From Acinetobacter silvestris (lineage in GTDB: Bacteria; Pseudomonadota; Gammaproteobacteria; Pseudomonadales; Moraxellaceae): a DNA stretch of 64,000 nt. The translations under genes and the position numbers were made by a program. The DNA is taken from positions 186,001 through 250,000 of the forward strand of contig NZ_NEGB01000001.1 in assembly GCF_002135235.1 (NCBI RefSeq), given 5' to 3'. Positions 50,229-64,000 of this stretch are shown in pieces. Position 1 is the stretch's first letter. The number at the start of each line of letters is the position of its first letter. The notes beneath the pieces are model-generated. The model saw only the letters and a program-made list of their open reading frames with translations, did not search any database and was not told the origin of the DNA.

Positions 50229-52646
50229 TTAGGCTTTCGATTTTGGCTTAGACTTGCCCTTCGGCTTTGTGCCACCAAACGGTTTTTTCGCATCACCTGT
50301 TTCACGTGGAGGCAAACCTGTATGCTGAGTCAAAATCTGCCCTCTTTCAGGACGTTTTTTGGTATTTGACGGACGCGCTTGAGTCGTTGCTTGAGCACTA
50401 CGTGCAGTATTATCGCCACTACGTTTTTGTGAATCACCGGCAACCGTTGAATTCTTTTTACGTGCCGATTGATACTGCCCTTCAGTTCCCACCGGTTGAT
50501 AGGTCGGAATTAAATGTTGTTTCGAGTTACCAATTAAATCCGCACGGCCCATTTCCTTCAATGCTTCACGCAGTAATGGCCAGTTATTTGAATCATGATA
50601 ACGTAAGAAGGCTTTATGAATACGACGACGTCTATCACCTTTCACAATGTCAACATTTTCGGTATAACGCGCCACTTTTGCTAGTGGGTTTTTACCGGTG
50701 TGATACATGGTGGTCGCTGTTGCCATTGGTGATGGATAGAAAGTCTGTACTTGGTCAGCACGGAAACCATTCTTTTTCAACCAAATCGCCAAATTCATCA
50801 TATCGTAATCCGTTGTTCCCGGATGCGCGGCAATAAAGTAAGGAATGAGGTATTGTTCCTTACCTGCTTCCTTGCTAAAACGATCAAACATTTGTTTAAA
50901 GCGATCATAAGCCCCAATACCCGGCTTCATCATCTTATTTAATGGGCCTTTTTCGGTATGTTCAGGGGCAATTTTTAAATAACCACCAACGTGATGCTGT
51001 ACCAGTTCTTTGACATATTCAGGGTTTAACACAGCCAAGTCATAACGTAAACCTGAACCAATCAAAATCTTTTTAATGCCTTTTAAAGCACGTGCTTTAC
51101 GATATAACTGGGTTAACGGTGCATGATCAGTATGTAAGTTCTGACACACACCTGGGAATACACAGGATGGTTTACGACAATTCTTCTCAATTTCAGGATC
51201 TTTACACTGCAAACGGTACATGTTTGCTGTTGGTCCACCCAAATCTGAAATGATGCCGGTAAAACCCGGTGCGGTATCACGAATTTTTTCCACTTCGCGC
51301 AGAATCGATTCTTCAGAACGGTTCTGGATAATACGGCCTTCATGTTCGGTAATAGAACAGAACGTACAGCCACCGAAACAACCACGCATGATGTTGACAG
51401 AGAATTTAATCATGTCGAATGCAGGAAAACGTGCTTCAGCATAGGCTGGATGTGGCAGACGTGCATACGGCAAGTCAAACACGTAATCCATTTCTTCCGT
51501 GGTTAACGGAATTGGTGGTGCATTGAGCCATACATCACGTTCACCATGTTTTTGTACCATGGCACGTGCATTGCCCGGATTGGTTTCCAAATGCAAAATA
51601 CGATTGGCATGTGCATACAGAACAGGATCTTCCGACACTTCTTCAAAGGCAGGTAAACGAATCACAGCCAACTCACGTGGCGGTAATTTATGTTTAATCG
51701 CTCTCGATGAAGGTTGCATTTGCACAATTTGTGTATCAGGATCGAGTTGATCCCCTTCACGAACAATTTGATTCGTTACAATTTCTTTTTGGAAATTTTG
51801 GTATTGGGTTAAAGAATTACCCTTATCTTTTTCAATTTCACAGCCATCTAAATCTTCAGTCATCACATAAGGATTGATGATCGGATCAACACGGCCAATG
51901 GCATCCACATCATTCGATGCGATTTCCACAAATTTAGCTTTAGATGGACGGTTTAATTTATTCACGATAAATGCCGTGCCACGAACATCGGTAATTTCGT
52001 GAATTTTTTCGCCGCGTGCTAAACGATGCATGACTTCAGTAATTGAACGCTCACCGTTACCGTACATCAATAAATCTGCTTTTGAGTCCATCAATACTGA
52101 ACGACGGACTTTGTCTGACCAATAATCATAGTGTGCGATACGACGTAATGAAGCTTCAATTCCGCCCAATAAAACTGGCACATCTGGATAAGCTTCACGC
52201 ACACGTTGGCAATACACTGTTGCTGCGCGGTCTGGACGTTTATTCGGTTGATTATCTGGTGAATAGGCATCATCTGAACGAATTTTACGGTCAGCCGTAT
52301 AACGGTTGATCATCGAATCCATATTCCCTGCTGTGACACCCCATGCGATATTGGGCTTACCCAAAACGCGGAATGCTTCAGCATTGGTCCAATCAGGTTG
52401 TGCAATAATTCCGACGCGGAAACCTTGTGCTTCTAAAGTACGGCCAATAATGCCCGAACAAAAGGATGGATGATCGATATAAGCATCACCACAGACCAAA
52501 ATAAAGTCACAGGAATCCCAACCGAGTTGATCCATCTCCTCGCGTGACATCGGCAAAAATGGTGCGGGTTCAAAACACGACGCCCAATATTTGTCGTAAT
52601 CAAACAACGCAGTAGGCGCTGTTTGAGCAGTATAAGCAGTAGACAT
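50229..52646 (-). CDS. ygiQ: YgiQ-family radical SAM protein
   Basis: 805 residues. An N-terminal cobalamin-binding-like domain (about 45-330) is followed by the radical SAM domain with the cluster cysteines C423, C427 and C430 ([12 protein letters not shown]). A C-terminal domain and a long Lys/Arg/Pro/Ser-rich disordered tail (about 720-805) close the protein. Its activity is unknown; it resembles MiaB/RlmN-like enzymes only in the cluster motif. The unusual C-terminal tail is a feature of the family in many gammaproteobacteria. Confidence 0.9.
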   Translation of the reverse strand: MSTAYTAQTAPTALFDYDKYWASCFEPAPFLPMSREEMDQLGWDSCDFILVCGDAYIDHPSFCSGIIGRTLEAQGFRVGIIAQPDWTNAEAFRVLGKPNIAWGVTAGNMDSMINRYTADRKIRSDDAYSPDNQPNKRPDRAATVYCQRVREAYPDVPVLLGGIEASLRRIAHYDYWSDKVRRSVLMDSKADLLMYGNGERSITEVMHRLARGEKIHEITDVRGTAFIVNKLNRPSKAKFVEIASNDVDAIGRVDPIINPYVMTEDLDGCEIEKDKGNSLTQYQNFQKEIVTNQIVREGDQLDPDTQIVQMQPSSRAIKHKLPPRELAVIRLPAFEEVSEDPVLYAHANRILHLETNPGNARAMVQKHGERDVWLNAPPIPLTTEEMDYVFDLPYARLPHPAYAEARFPAFDMIKFSVNIMRGCFGGCTFCSITEHEGRIIQNRSEESILREVEKIRDTAPGFTGIISDLGGPTANMYRLQCKDPEIEKNCRKPSCVFPGVCQNLHTDHAPLTQLYRKARALKGIKKILIGSGLRYDLAVLNPEYVKELVQHHVGGYLKIAPEHTEKGPLNKMMKPGIGAYDRFKQMFDRFSKEAGKEQYLIPYFIAAHPGTTDYDMMNLAIWLKKNGFRADQVQTFYPSPMATATTMYHTGKNPLAKVARYTENVDIVKGDRRRRIHKAFLRYHDSNNWPLLREALKEMGRADLIGNSKQHLIPTYQPVGTEGQYQSARKKNSTVAGDSQKRSGDNTARSAQATTQARPSNTKKRPERGQILTQHTGLPPRETGDAKKPFGGTKPKGKSKPKSKA

Positions 52647-52948
52647 GGTTATTTATCTCGATTGGCAGATGGCGATCGGGAGAGATCTAAGATGAAAGCC
52701 GATCATTTTAGCATGAATTACATTCATGTTGCTTGATTAAAAAACATACACAAACAACAATTTATCATTTTATTGCTTTTTTCACGGATAAAGTCTAATA
52801 ATCTAGTGACATCATGCTATGAATCAAAAAGGTCTCAGCAGTTTTTGTAAAATCAAATTTTAAAAATGAAATATATATTTATGTTTTAACAGCACGCTCT
52901 TATACATCTTAGCGTATAAAATTTTATCTAAGATAATCTTTAAAAAAT
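52647..52948. other. Intergenic region without a supported gene
   Basis: About 300 AT-rich bases between ygiQ and an MFS gene, with stops in all frames. Nothing recognised. Confidence 0.6.
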
Positions 52949-54163
52949 TTAAACCATCTTATTTTCAAGCATACCATTTAACTTCCAAGCCAAAAATAAG
53001 CCAATAAGTAAAACACAGGTAATGCTTATTGTTAGACCAAACCATCCATAATTTTCCCAGATTAAACCACCACTACTACCTAAAAAGCTGGATCCTAAAT
53101 AATAGAAAAAGAGATATAAGGATGAACCAACGGCTCGATACTGTAATGACTGCACTGAAACCCAACTACTTGAAGTTGAATGTGCTGCAAAAAATGAAAA
53201 GGTAAAAATCAGTAACCCCAGTAAAATTACCCAAATAGATGGAATTAGCATAATCCACAAACCTAAAATCATACTGCTGAACATACAGGTCAATACCGTG
53301 CCCCGACCATACTTTTTACTCCAACTTGCAGCACGAGGTGAACTATATATACCTGATAAATAAGCGATTGAAATTAAACCAATCCATGTTTGTGAAAGTT
53401 CAAAAGGCTTTTCTAAAAGATGATAACTTATGTAATTAAACACAGTCACAAAACACCCCATGAGAATAAAACCCTCAGCAAACAATAAGCGAAGCTTTAC
53501 ATCTGAAAAATTCTTTTTAAATGAGTCTTTAAAACGTGACCATTGAATCGGATAAGCTTTAAAATGTTGCGATGCAGGTAGCGCAAGATAAAAAGTAATT
53601 GCAATAAGCAGATTGAGTAAGCCAATGATTAGGGTTGCTGCTTGCCACGAAATATAGTCTAGTAACACCCCAGCAATTAGACGACCACCCATCCCTCCAA
53701 TTGCCGTACCTGAAATATAAAGCCCCATGGCAAAACCAACATCTTTCTGTGCAATTTCTTCACCAATATAGGTCATGGCAACTGAAGCTACACCGCTCAC
53801 AGCCAACCCAAGCATCATTCGAGTGGCTAAAAAAATTCCCCAATAAGGTAAAAAAGAACTGATCAATAATAAGGTTGCAGTCGAAAATAAAGAAATGGCC
53901 ATAATTTTCTTACGACCATAACGATCAGAAATTAAACCTGCAAAAAGAAGTCCGAGTGCTAAAGCAATCGTTGAAAAAGATAAAGGAAAACTACTTTGCG
54001 TTGCAGTGGCCTGAAAGAACTTAGCCAAAAAAGGCATCATCGGTTGAACACAATATAATGATGAAAATATGGCAAAACCAGCCAAGAATAAGGAGAGTAA
54101 AATCGCGGCAAAAGGTTTAGTGCCATACTCGATATAGCGTGCGGACTCAACTGATTCAGACAT
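52949..54163 (-). CDS. MFS transporter, YnfM-like
   Basis: 404 residues with 12 hydrophobic segments. AAGGAG lies 6 bases before the ATG at 54163. The loop GLISDRYGRKKIM is the MFS signature, and AIFSSLYCVQPMMPFLAKFF near the N-terminus is typical of the YnfM/arabinose-efflux-like group. The exported compound is unknown. No regulator is adjacent. Confidence 0.85.
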   Translation of the reverse strand: MSESVESARYIEYGTKPFAAILLSLFLAGFAIFSSLYCVQPMMPFLAKFFQATATQSSFPLSFSTIALALGLLFAGLISDRYGRKKIMAISLFSTATLLLISSFLPYWGIFLATRMMLGLAVSGVASVAMTYIGEEIAQKDVGFAMGLYISGTAIGGMGGRLIAGVLLDYISWQAATLIIGLLNLLIAITFYLALPASQHFKAYPIQWSRFKDSFKKNFSDVKLRLLFAEGFILMGCFVTVFNYISYHLLEKPFELSQTWIGLISIAYLSGIYSSPRAASWSKKYGRGTVLTCMFSSMILGLWIMLIPSIWVILLGLLIFTFSFFAAHSTSSSWVSVQSLQYRAVGSSLYLFFYYLGSSFLGSSGGLIWENYGWFGLTISITCVLLIGLFLAWKLNGMLENKMV

Positions 54164-54284
54164 AAGCTCTCCTTATACCCACTCAGTATACGCCTGTCCA
54201 AGCAACACAAAAAATGAAATCCTAGTCATTATCCATTTAAATTTACTGAGATTTTGTTAAGTTTCCGTATATTCAACTAAAGAT

Positions 54285-54316
54285 AAAAATCCCCACCCAA
54301 AGGCGAAGATTTTTAA
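54285..54316 (-). terminator. Terminator after the M20 carboxypeptidase gene
   Basis: The transcript of AAAATCTTCGCC and GGTGGGGATTTT can pair over 12 positions (three G-U pairs) and is followed by T residues on the minus strand. Confidence 0.65.
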
Positions 54317-54322
54317 TTTAAA

Positions 54323-55618
54323 TTATTTCTTAGACGTTGATAAATCAATAATTAATCGTGTTGCTAAATATAAACGTGGAACAATAGTATCCATCTGAAT
54401 ATATTCGGCATTGTTAGAATGTGCACCATCACCAGAAAGCCCCATCCCTTCTAGTACTGCAGCTTTTGAATTTAATCCAGCAAATGCTGCATCTGTACCG
54501 CCACCTGTAGCTTCAGACATAATTTTCAAAGGTAAATTGAATTCATCTTTATAAATTGTTTGTGCTTTTTCAGCCAACTGTTTCGCCTGAGCACTAGCAA
54601 CCAAAGGTGGTCGTCGTACTTCAAATTTTATATTCACCTGACTCTCAGATAATTTTTTTACTTTAATTTTCTCATTTAAAATTTTTTCCACTTGTTGAAA
54701 ATCTGCTACCTGCAATGCACGAACATCAGCTTGTGCAGTTGCAGAATCTGGTATTACATTTCGAGTTTTACCCGAACTTGCGACCGTCCAGTTTAATTTC
54801 AACCCTGTTTTAGGGTTTGATAAATCCTGCAATTGTAGAATCTGATAGGATAATTCAGTCAGTGCATTTACGCCATCTTCTGGCTTTACACCCGCATGTG
54901 CAGATTTACCCTTAATATTCAAATACGCAGCACCAATACCACTAGTCGCTAAACGTAAACTACCATCCTTACCACCACCTTCAAAAGACAGAATAACATC
55001 TTGATTTTGCGCTGTTTCAGTAATTAATTTACGCGAGCCTGGTGAACTAATTTCTTCATCAGAATTCATCAAAACGGTGATTGTGCCATAATCTTTATAA
55101 TTTAATTTTTTCAATGTTTCTAATGTATGAATGATTGCTGCAACACCCTGTTTATCATCAAGAATGCCTAAACCATACGCTTTATCACCCTCAACTTTAA
55201 AAGGTTGATCCTTTAACATCCCTTTTAAATATACTGTATCCATATGTGCAATAAGCATAATCTTACTGCTACCTTTACCTTTAAGCACAGCTTTAACGAC
55301 AGGGCCTGTCTGTTCAGGTGTATCATCCATACGATAAATATCATCAGTAGGAAGAATACTTACCTCAGCACCGGATTCTTTTAATCTCGCAGCAACTAAT
55401 TTGGCAATGTGATTTACACCTTCGAGATCTTTACTTCCAGATTCAATATTTACTAAATCTTTTAAGGTATTTACGTAGACACTTTTTTCAGCTTCAATCG
55501 TTTGTTTTAATAAATTTTCAGGTATAGCCTGTGCATAACTCGTTGCCAAACAACTCGCTAACCCGATAAGCCCTAAAATATGCTGTTTTTTCCCTTTCGT
55601 ATAAACCGTTTTTAACAT
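54323..55618 (-). CDS. M20-family metallopeptidase, glutamate carboxypeptidase-like, secreted
   Basis: 431 residues with a signal peptide ending near AQA-IP, so it acts in the periplasm. The zinc ligands of the M20 family are present: H125 and D127 in IAHMDTV, D154/D155 in GILDDKQG, and E188/E189 in MNSDEEI. A dimerisation domain (about 225-330) interrupts the catalytic one. It resembles carboxypeptidase G2-type enzymes that remove C-terminal glutamate. The substrate is inferred. GGAG precedes the ATG. Confidence 0.88.
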   Translation of the reverse strand: MLKTVYTKGKKQHILGLIGLASCLATSYAQAIPENLLKQTIEAEKSVYVNTLKDLVNIESGSKDLEGVNHIAKLVAARLKESGAEVSILPTDDIYRMDDTPEQTGPVVKAVLKGKGSSKIMLIAHMDTVYLKGMLKDQPFKVEGDKAYGLGILDDKQGVAAIIHTLETLKKLNYKDYGTITVLMNSDEEISSPGSRKLITETAQNQDVILSFEGGGKDGSLRLATSGIGAAYLNIKGKSAHAGVKPEDGVNALTELSYQILQLQDLSNPKTGLKLNWTVASSGKTRNVIPDSATAQADVRALQVADFQQVEKILNEKIKVKKLSESQVNIKFEVRRPPLVASAQAKQLAEKAQTIYKDEFNLPLKIMSEATGGGTDAAFAGLNSKAAVLEGMGLSGDGAHSNNAEYIQMDTIVPRLYLATRLIIDLSTSKK

Positions 55619-55762
55619 TTAAAACTCCATCTTTATCTATTAATGGTTAAATTAATTATTATAAATCAACTATTTTTTAATTAAATCAGACAATAGTAAA
55701 TATAATTTAAACAACTTTCTTCTTTTTATTTTATTCCCCTTTATTCCATACATATTTCCCAT

Positions 55763-55797
55763 AAAAAAACACCCCAACTGTTAAGTTGGGGTGTTTT
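55763..55797 (-). terminator. rRNA operon terminator
   Basis: ACACCCCAACTTAACAGTTG (arm GGGGTGT) on the minus strand, followed by TTTTTTT, ends the rrn transcript about 12 bases after the 5S gene. Confidence 0.92.
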
Positions 55798-55808
55798 TAG
55801 AATTAATG

Positions 55809-55923
55809 AGCTGGCGATGACTTACTCTCACATGGGTAACCCCACACTACCATCAGCGCTAAGAGGTTTCACTTCTGAGTTCGGGAAGGGATCAGGTGGT
55901 TCACTCTTGCTATTGTCGCCAGC
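55809..55923 (-). rRNA. rrf: 5S ribosomal RNA
   Basis: On the minus strand the terminal stem GCTGGCGACA / CATCGCCAGC closes a 115-base 5S with the conserved CCGAACTCAGAAGTGAAAC core. Ends are set from the stem and may be off by a few bases. Confidence 0.93.
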
Positions 55924-56086
55924 ACAACTGTTTATGCTTACTCGCCAAGGTCTTATTGAATGCCTAGCTTTCGTCAAATGAGTTATTAACAGAAATATTT
56001 GAGTTGAAGTTTAAGTATTAGCGTTAACTAAATCAAGCATTTTGCATGAATTAATATGAAGTATACAACTGTTTGGGTGTTGTATA

Positions 56087-58975
<2,889 letters not shown>

Positions 58976-59352
58976 ACTATACAACCCCAAACAGTCGTTA
59001 GCACCTACAAGGGATGCAACAACAGGCTTTCGCCATACAGTTCGAAGTATTGTGAATTTAATCACCATACAGCTTCAATCTAATTCATATACCAAAACGC
59101 TTGATTCAGTTAATCGCTAGTTCTCAGTTCGTCATATCCAATCAATCATTTCACTTGCGTGTAACAATTAAATGTTTAATTCGTTCTGAGCCTTAAACAA
59201 TTTATTTCAACTCAAATATAATCTGTTAATGATTTATCTTGCCTTCGTCAGGTCAAGATACTGTGATAAATCACAGAATTTAATAAACATTTATATAAAC
59301 ACCTAAGCATCTATCTTATTCATTAAATTCTGTAATCACCTAGCTATATATA

Positions 59353-59428
59353 TGGTGGAGACTAACGGAGTCGAACCGTTGACCTCCTGCGTGCAAAGCA
59401 GGCGCTCTACCAACTAAGCTAAGTCCCC
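59353..59428 (-). tRNA. tRNA-Ala (TGC)
   Basis: 76 bases on the minus strand, with acceptor GGGGACT, anticodon TGC in CTTTGCACG, TPsiC loop GGTTCGACTCC and encoded CCA. It lies in the 16S-23S spacer, the usual place for tRNA-Ala. Confidence 0.97.
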
Positions 59429-59509
59429 AGCTATCGTAAGAATGATCTATCTGTTTGTCTAGTGACTCAAGTTCAATGAATTCCTCCATCAACCTTGTGT
59501 TCGTTAGAT

Positions 59510-59586
<77 letters not shown>

Positions 59587-59647
59587 TCAGATACATCTTT
59601 ATGAAGAACAACTTGTTGTGGATTCTTACCGATCGTCAATCTTTCGT

Positions 59648-61185
<1,538 letters not shown>

Positions 61186-61387
61186 AAAATCAGTAGTAGC
61201 TTAAAGGCTACCAATCTTGGCTCATCAATTTTCTGACAAATATTTCTCAAATAAACTTCGAGTAATTTCTACCATCAATCAATGAAAATAATTTCGATTA
61301 ATCAACCAGTAAAAATCCACACAAGTTGTTCTTCATAAGCTCTTAATGATCTTCTTGCTGATTCGTCATCAGCAAGCTAGGTCGGCT

Positions 61388-61415
61388 ATACTACCCTCTT
61401 TCGAGAGAAAGTCAA
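61388..61415 (-). promoter_or_regulatory. rrn promoter
   Basis: TTGACT (61410-61415) and TAGTAT (61388-61393) with a 16-base spacer lie about 200 bases upstream of 16S on the minus strand. An A/T-rich tract just upstream (about 61425-61455) looks like an UP element. Start sites are inferred. Confidence 0.65.
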
Positions 61416-61748
61416 CTGGTTTTGCTTAACTTATTTTCTAATAAATCATTTTTTAATCAAACCCTAAAATCTCTTTCGAAAATCTTAATAACTCAATCAA
61501 CTTATTGATTTATCAGAGGTTTTGTTTAACATCACCGCCGATGGATGTGCATTCTACAGTATTTCAGAACCAGTACAACCCCCTTTCTCAATTAATTTAT
61601 TCGAGTGGGTGTTTATTAATCAATAAATGCTTTTTATCACATTTTTTGATCAAATTTGCGTTAATACGTTCTTTTTAATGGCTGCTAGAATATACTGAGT
61701 ACTGTATTGCTAGATTTAGCTTTTGTTTATCATCTTTTAGGATTTTTT

Positions 61749-62648
61749 ATGCATCGTCTTAATATCTTATGGGCAACTCTGCTTACTCTTGGCTTAACAT
61801 CTCAAGTTTCTGCTCAAGATGCATTATCATCCGAAGATAATTCAGTGCAGCCCGCTGACAACGCTCTTTTAGAGCGTCAATCATTAGAATCAGTAAAACA
61901 TCCACGCCTAGAGGCGTTAAAAGAACTTAAGAATATTAAGAGCGTTGATTTAAAAGTAAATGCCAATGCAGCACAATCAGATCAAATGAAAGATCCGCTG
62001 CAACCACTCAACCGTGAAATCTTTCAATTTAATGATAAGTTAGATCAATACATCGCTCGCCCTCTTGCTGTGCAATATAAAGAAAAAGTGCCTGATGATG
62101 TTCGTAGCTCTTATACATTGTTTCGTAAAAACCTGAGCGAACCTTGGAATGCTGCAAACCAATTGGTTCAAGGCCGCCCAGTCCGTGCATTAAAGTCGGT
62201 CGGTCGTTTTACCATTAATACATTAACTTCGTTAGGCATGGCCGATCCTGCGCGTCACTTAGGTTTAAATACTGAAGAAGAGAGTCTAGGAATAACACTA
62301 GGCTATTATGGTATTCCAAGTGGTCCTTATCTCATGTTACCTATACTTGGCCCAAGCACTCTGCGTAATTCTATCGACTATATTGCTGAAGGTTATGCAA
62401 ATCCTTTATGGCAGATACGAAGTGCCCGTGATCAAACTGGACTCATTTGGGGAAATCGTATCTTGGGTGGGATTAATGCTCGTTCACGCTTATTAGATTT
62501 TGAAGATGTTTTACAAGGTGATAAATATGCAGCAATTCGTGATATTTATTTACAACGTTTGAATTATAACATTGCCCAGAAAAAGGGTTTAGATGCAGCT
62601 GCTATTTCATTTATAGATGACGATTCTGAGACAGACTCTACGCCATAA
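61749..62648 (+). CDS. mlaA: MlaA-family outer-membrane phospholipid-removal protein (VacJ)
   Basis: Outer-membrane component of the Mla pathway, which removes misplaced phospholipids from the outer leaflet. The ATG at 61749, 6 bases after TAGGA, gives 299 residues. The core DPLQPLNREIFQFNDKLD (about 97-115) and the C-terminal GIPSGPYLMLPILGPS are the family marks. There is a signal peptide (near VSA-QD) but no lipobox and no cysteine anywhere, so it should be soluble or barrel-bound instead of lipid-anchored. An acidic C-terminal tail follows. The rest of the mla operon is not in this window. Confidence 0.9.
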   Translation: MHRLNILWATLLTLGLTSQVSAQDALSSEDNSVQPADNALLERQSLESVKHPRLEALKELKNIKSVDLKVNANAAQSDQMKDPLQPLNREIFQFNDKLDQYIARPLAVQYKEKVPDDVRSSYTLFRKNLSEPWNAANQLVQGRPVRALKSVGRFTINTLTSLGMADPARHLGLNTEEESLGITLGYYGIPSGPYLMLPILGPSTLRNSIDYIAEGYANPLWQIRSARDQTGLIWGNRILGGINARSRLLDFEDVLQGDKYAAIRDIYLQRLNYNIAQKKGLDAAAISFIDDDSETDSTP

Positions 62649-62751
62649 TTTTAATGTTTTATTCAATGTCTTTGCTAGTAAGTAATTTTATCTTACTAGC
62701 AAAATTTGATTATCTATAGTACATCTACTCATCTTAGTACGATAATCAGTC

Positions 62752-63747
62752 ATGAACTTAGGATCATCTATCAACTCTATGTATTTCATTCAGCCTACTC
62801 GAAACATTCCCAATTTAGACCAAGTGCTAAATGCGCTTCCGAGTCTGCAGATGATTCAAATAGAAGACATTCATCTCTATGATCCGACTATTATCGCAAT
62901 TGCCGATGTACAAGATTTTTTACATCATCAATGGTCTTTGCCAACCATTGTAATAGCCAATGAAAATGAAGGGACCGCACTTTCTCAAGCCTGGGAATTA
63001 GGTGCTTTAGCGGGTTGGGTCTGGAATAGACTGCCTGCTCATCCTGAACATTCATTATCTAAGATTGATGCACAATATAAACGTAATCAAGACAGCCGTG
63101 ATCTTCCCTCTGCCGCTGAATTACAAAGAAAATTACTGCCTAACCCCATAGAACTACAAAATTATCAAGTTGAAACCTTATTTCAACCTTCAGCGTACTT
63201 ATCTGGAGATTGGTATGATTATTGGAAAATTAGCGATAAAGAAATCATATTCTATTTAGCTGACGTTTCTGGACATGGTGTCACCAGTAGTTTACTGACA
63301 TCTTGGATGGCTGCCTTTCATGGTCGCTCAAAAACACCCAGAGAATTGATTAAGAAACTCAATGGTATGCTGGTCCAAGAAAATATTGAAAAGCACATTA
63401 CCATGATTGCTGGAACGCTGAATTTAGAAACCCATACGTTAAAATGGTCAAGTGCTGGACATTATCCACCTGCCATTATTTTTGAACCCAATCAAGCCCC
63501 ACGTGTCTTAAACACCAGTAGCTTTCCCTTAGGGCTCACTGAAGACTTAGAAGTTGAAGAGTTCGAATGCACTTTAACGCGTCATGCACGGTTTATTATT
63601 TGTTCAGATGGTGCACTTGAGCCATTTGATGGTGGTTTGAATGAACAATTTGCACAATTGGTCTATCATTTGCAGAATCAATCATTCAAAGCACCGGATC
63701 ATGTTGCTGATGATATTGCTATCCTCAGTTTACGCAGAATGAATTAA
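62752..63747 (+). CDS. SpoIIE/RsbU-type PP2C serine phosphatase (GigA-like)
   Basis: 331 residues. An N-terminal receiver-like region (about 10-105) without a clear phosphoacceptor is followed by a PP2C-like phosphatase domain with metal-site motifs GDWYDYW and LADVSGHG, plus a late SDGALEPF. In A. baumannii the GigA/GigB pair is known as a stress-response phosphatase and its STAS partner. The next gene here encodes a STAS protein, so this is the likely GigA equivalent. The start may instead be the ATG at 62779. Confidence 0.82.
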   Translation: MNLGSSINSMYFIQPTRNIPNLDQVLNALPSLQMIQIEDIHLYDPTIIAIADVQDFLHHQWSLPTIVIANENEGTALSQAWELGALAGWVWNRLPAHPEHSLSKIDAQYKRNQDSRDLPSAAELQRKLLPNPIELQNYQVETLFQPSAYLSGDWYDYWKISDKEIIFYLADVSGHGVTSSLLTSWMAAFHGRSKTPRELIKKLNGMLVQENIEKHITMIAGTLNLETHTLKWSSAGHYPPAIIFEPNQAPRVLNTSSFPLGLTEDLEVEEFECTLTRHARFIICSDGALEPFDGGLNEQFAQLVYHLQNQSFKAPDHVADDIAILSLRRMN

Positions 63748-63860
63748 CTTTATAATCAGTAGTATACCTTCATATAGACTATTCTCTGCTACTCAACCAC
63801 TTGAGTATAGAGTTGCGCTATGTGATAATTTTCCTATCCTTTTCTGCAAATGGCATTTAT

Positions 63861-64000
63861 ATGTCAACAGGTCATGTTGAATATGCAAGCTTAAATGGAA
63901 CGCATATTTTTAAGCTTATTGGCGAAGTGCGTGCCCAATCTTGTATAAGTCTAGACAAACTTTTGGCAAGGATTGAACAACAAAAAAACGTCATTGGCGC
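63861..64000 (+). CDS. STAS-domain anti-sigma factor antagonist (GigB-like), 3' end cut
   Basis: The first 46 codons are present, starting MSTGHVEYASLNGTHIFKLI. This is the N-terminal strand pattern of an anti-sigma factor antagonist. It begins about 110 bases after the phosphatase gene in the same direction, the expected substrate order. The conserved phosphorylatable Ser lies beyond the window edge, so the call rests on the N-terminus and context. Confidence 0.75.
   Translation, partial: MSTGHVEYASLNGTHIFKLIGEVRAQSCISLDKLLARIEQQKNVIG

Overview
The window is about 64 kb of Acinetobacter (Moraxellaceae) chromosome. The AT-rich codon use, the gene order xerD-dsbC-hom-thrC, gacA-pilS-pilR beside ctp-gpmI-lptG-lptF, pepA-holC, glnK-amtB-ubiK-comM, an OprD-type porin, a GigA/GigB-like stress pair and the 16S/23S sequences all fit that genus. 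Species cannot be set by eye. Nearly everything looks like core chromosome. I see no insertion sequence, prophage, integrase island or CRISPR array.

Layout. 1-2.1 kb: feoA-feoB ferrous iron uptake (minus strand, feoB cut by the window edge) behind a promoter with a Fur-box-like spacer. 2.2-6.6 kb: xerD, a lipoprotein DsbC-like isomerase, hom and thrC. 6.7-11.7 kb: pbpG, then gacA, pilS and pilR. 11.7-16.7 kb (minus): ctp, gpmI and the LPS-export permeases lptG/lptF. 16.9-19.4 kb (plus): pepA-holC and a coiled-coil protein. 19.6-23.9 kb (minus): a DedA protein and nrdR-ribD-DNA adenine methylase-ribE, the methylase sitting inside the riboflavin operon. 24-28.4 kb: amtB/glnK, ubiK, a comM gene broken by a one-base frameshift, and a GNAT acetyltransferase. 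28.5-32.1 kb: an outer-membrane cluster of two TorF-like proteins and one OprD-like porin.

32.2-44.7 kb: ppa, a MAPEG protein, a small membrane protein, fadD, parC, a NiaP-like MFS carrier, a TRIC/UPF0126 channel, a YchJ-type SEC-C protein, a decayed gene remnant, a TerC-CBS-CorC membrane protein, a LOG-family protein and a PiT-like permease. 44.9-55.6 kb: a DHA2-type MFS pump, a membrane-anchored GH25 lysozyme, dinB, a RidA protein, a DUF2726 protein, YgiQ radical SAM, a YnfM-like MFS carrier and an M20 carboxypeptidase. 55.8-61.4 kb (minus): one complete rRNA operon, 16S-tRNA-Ile-tRNA-Ala-23S-5S, with its promoter and processing stems. 61.7-64 kb (plus): mlaA, a SpoIIE-type phosphatase (GigA-like) and the start of its STAS partner (GigB-like).

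The most rewarding observations are the orphan adenine methylase translationally coupled to ribD, the comM frameshift, the Fur/promoter layout that resets the feoA start, a PilR with a divergent GAFTGA loop, and an MlaA that lacks a lipidation cysteine. I did not find a convincing undescribed multi-gene system.
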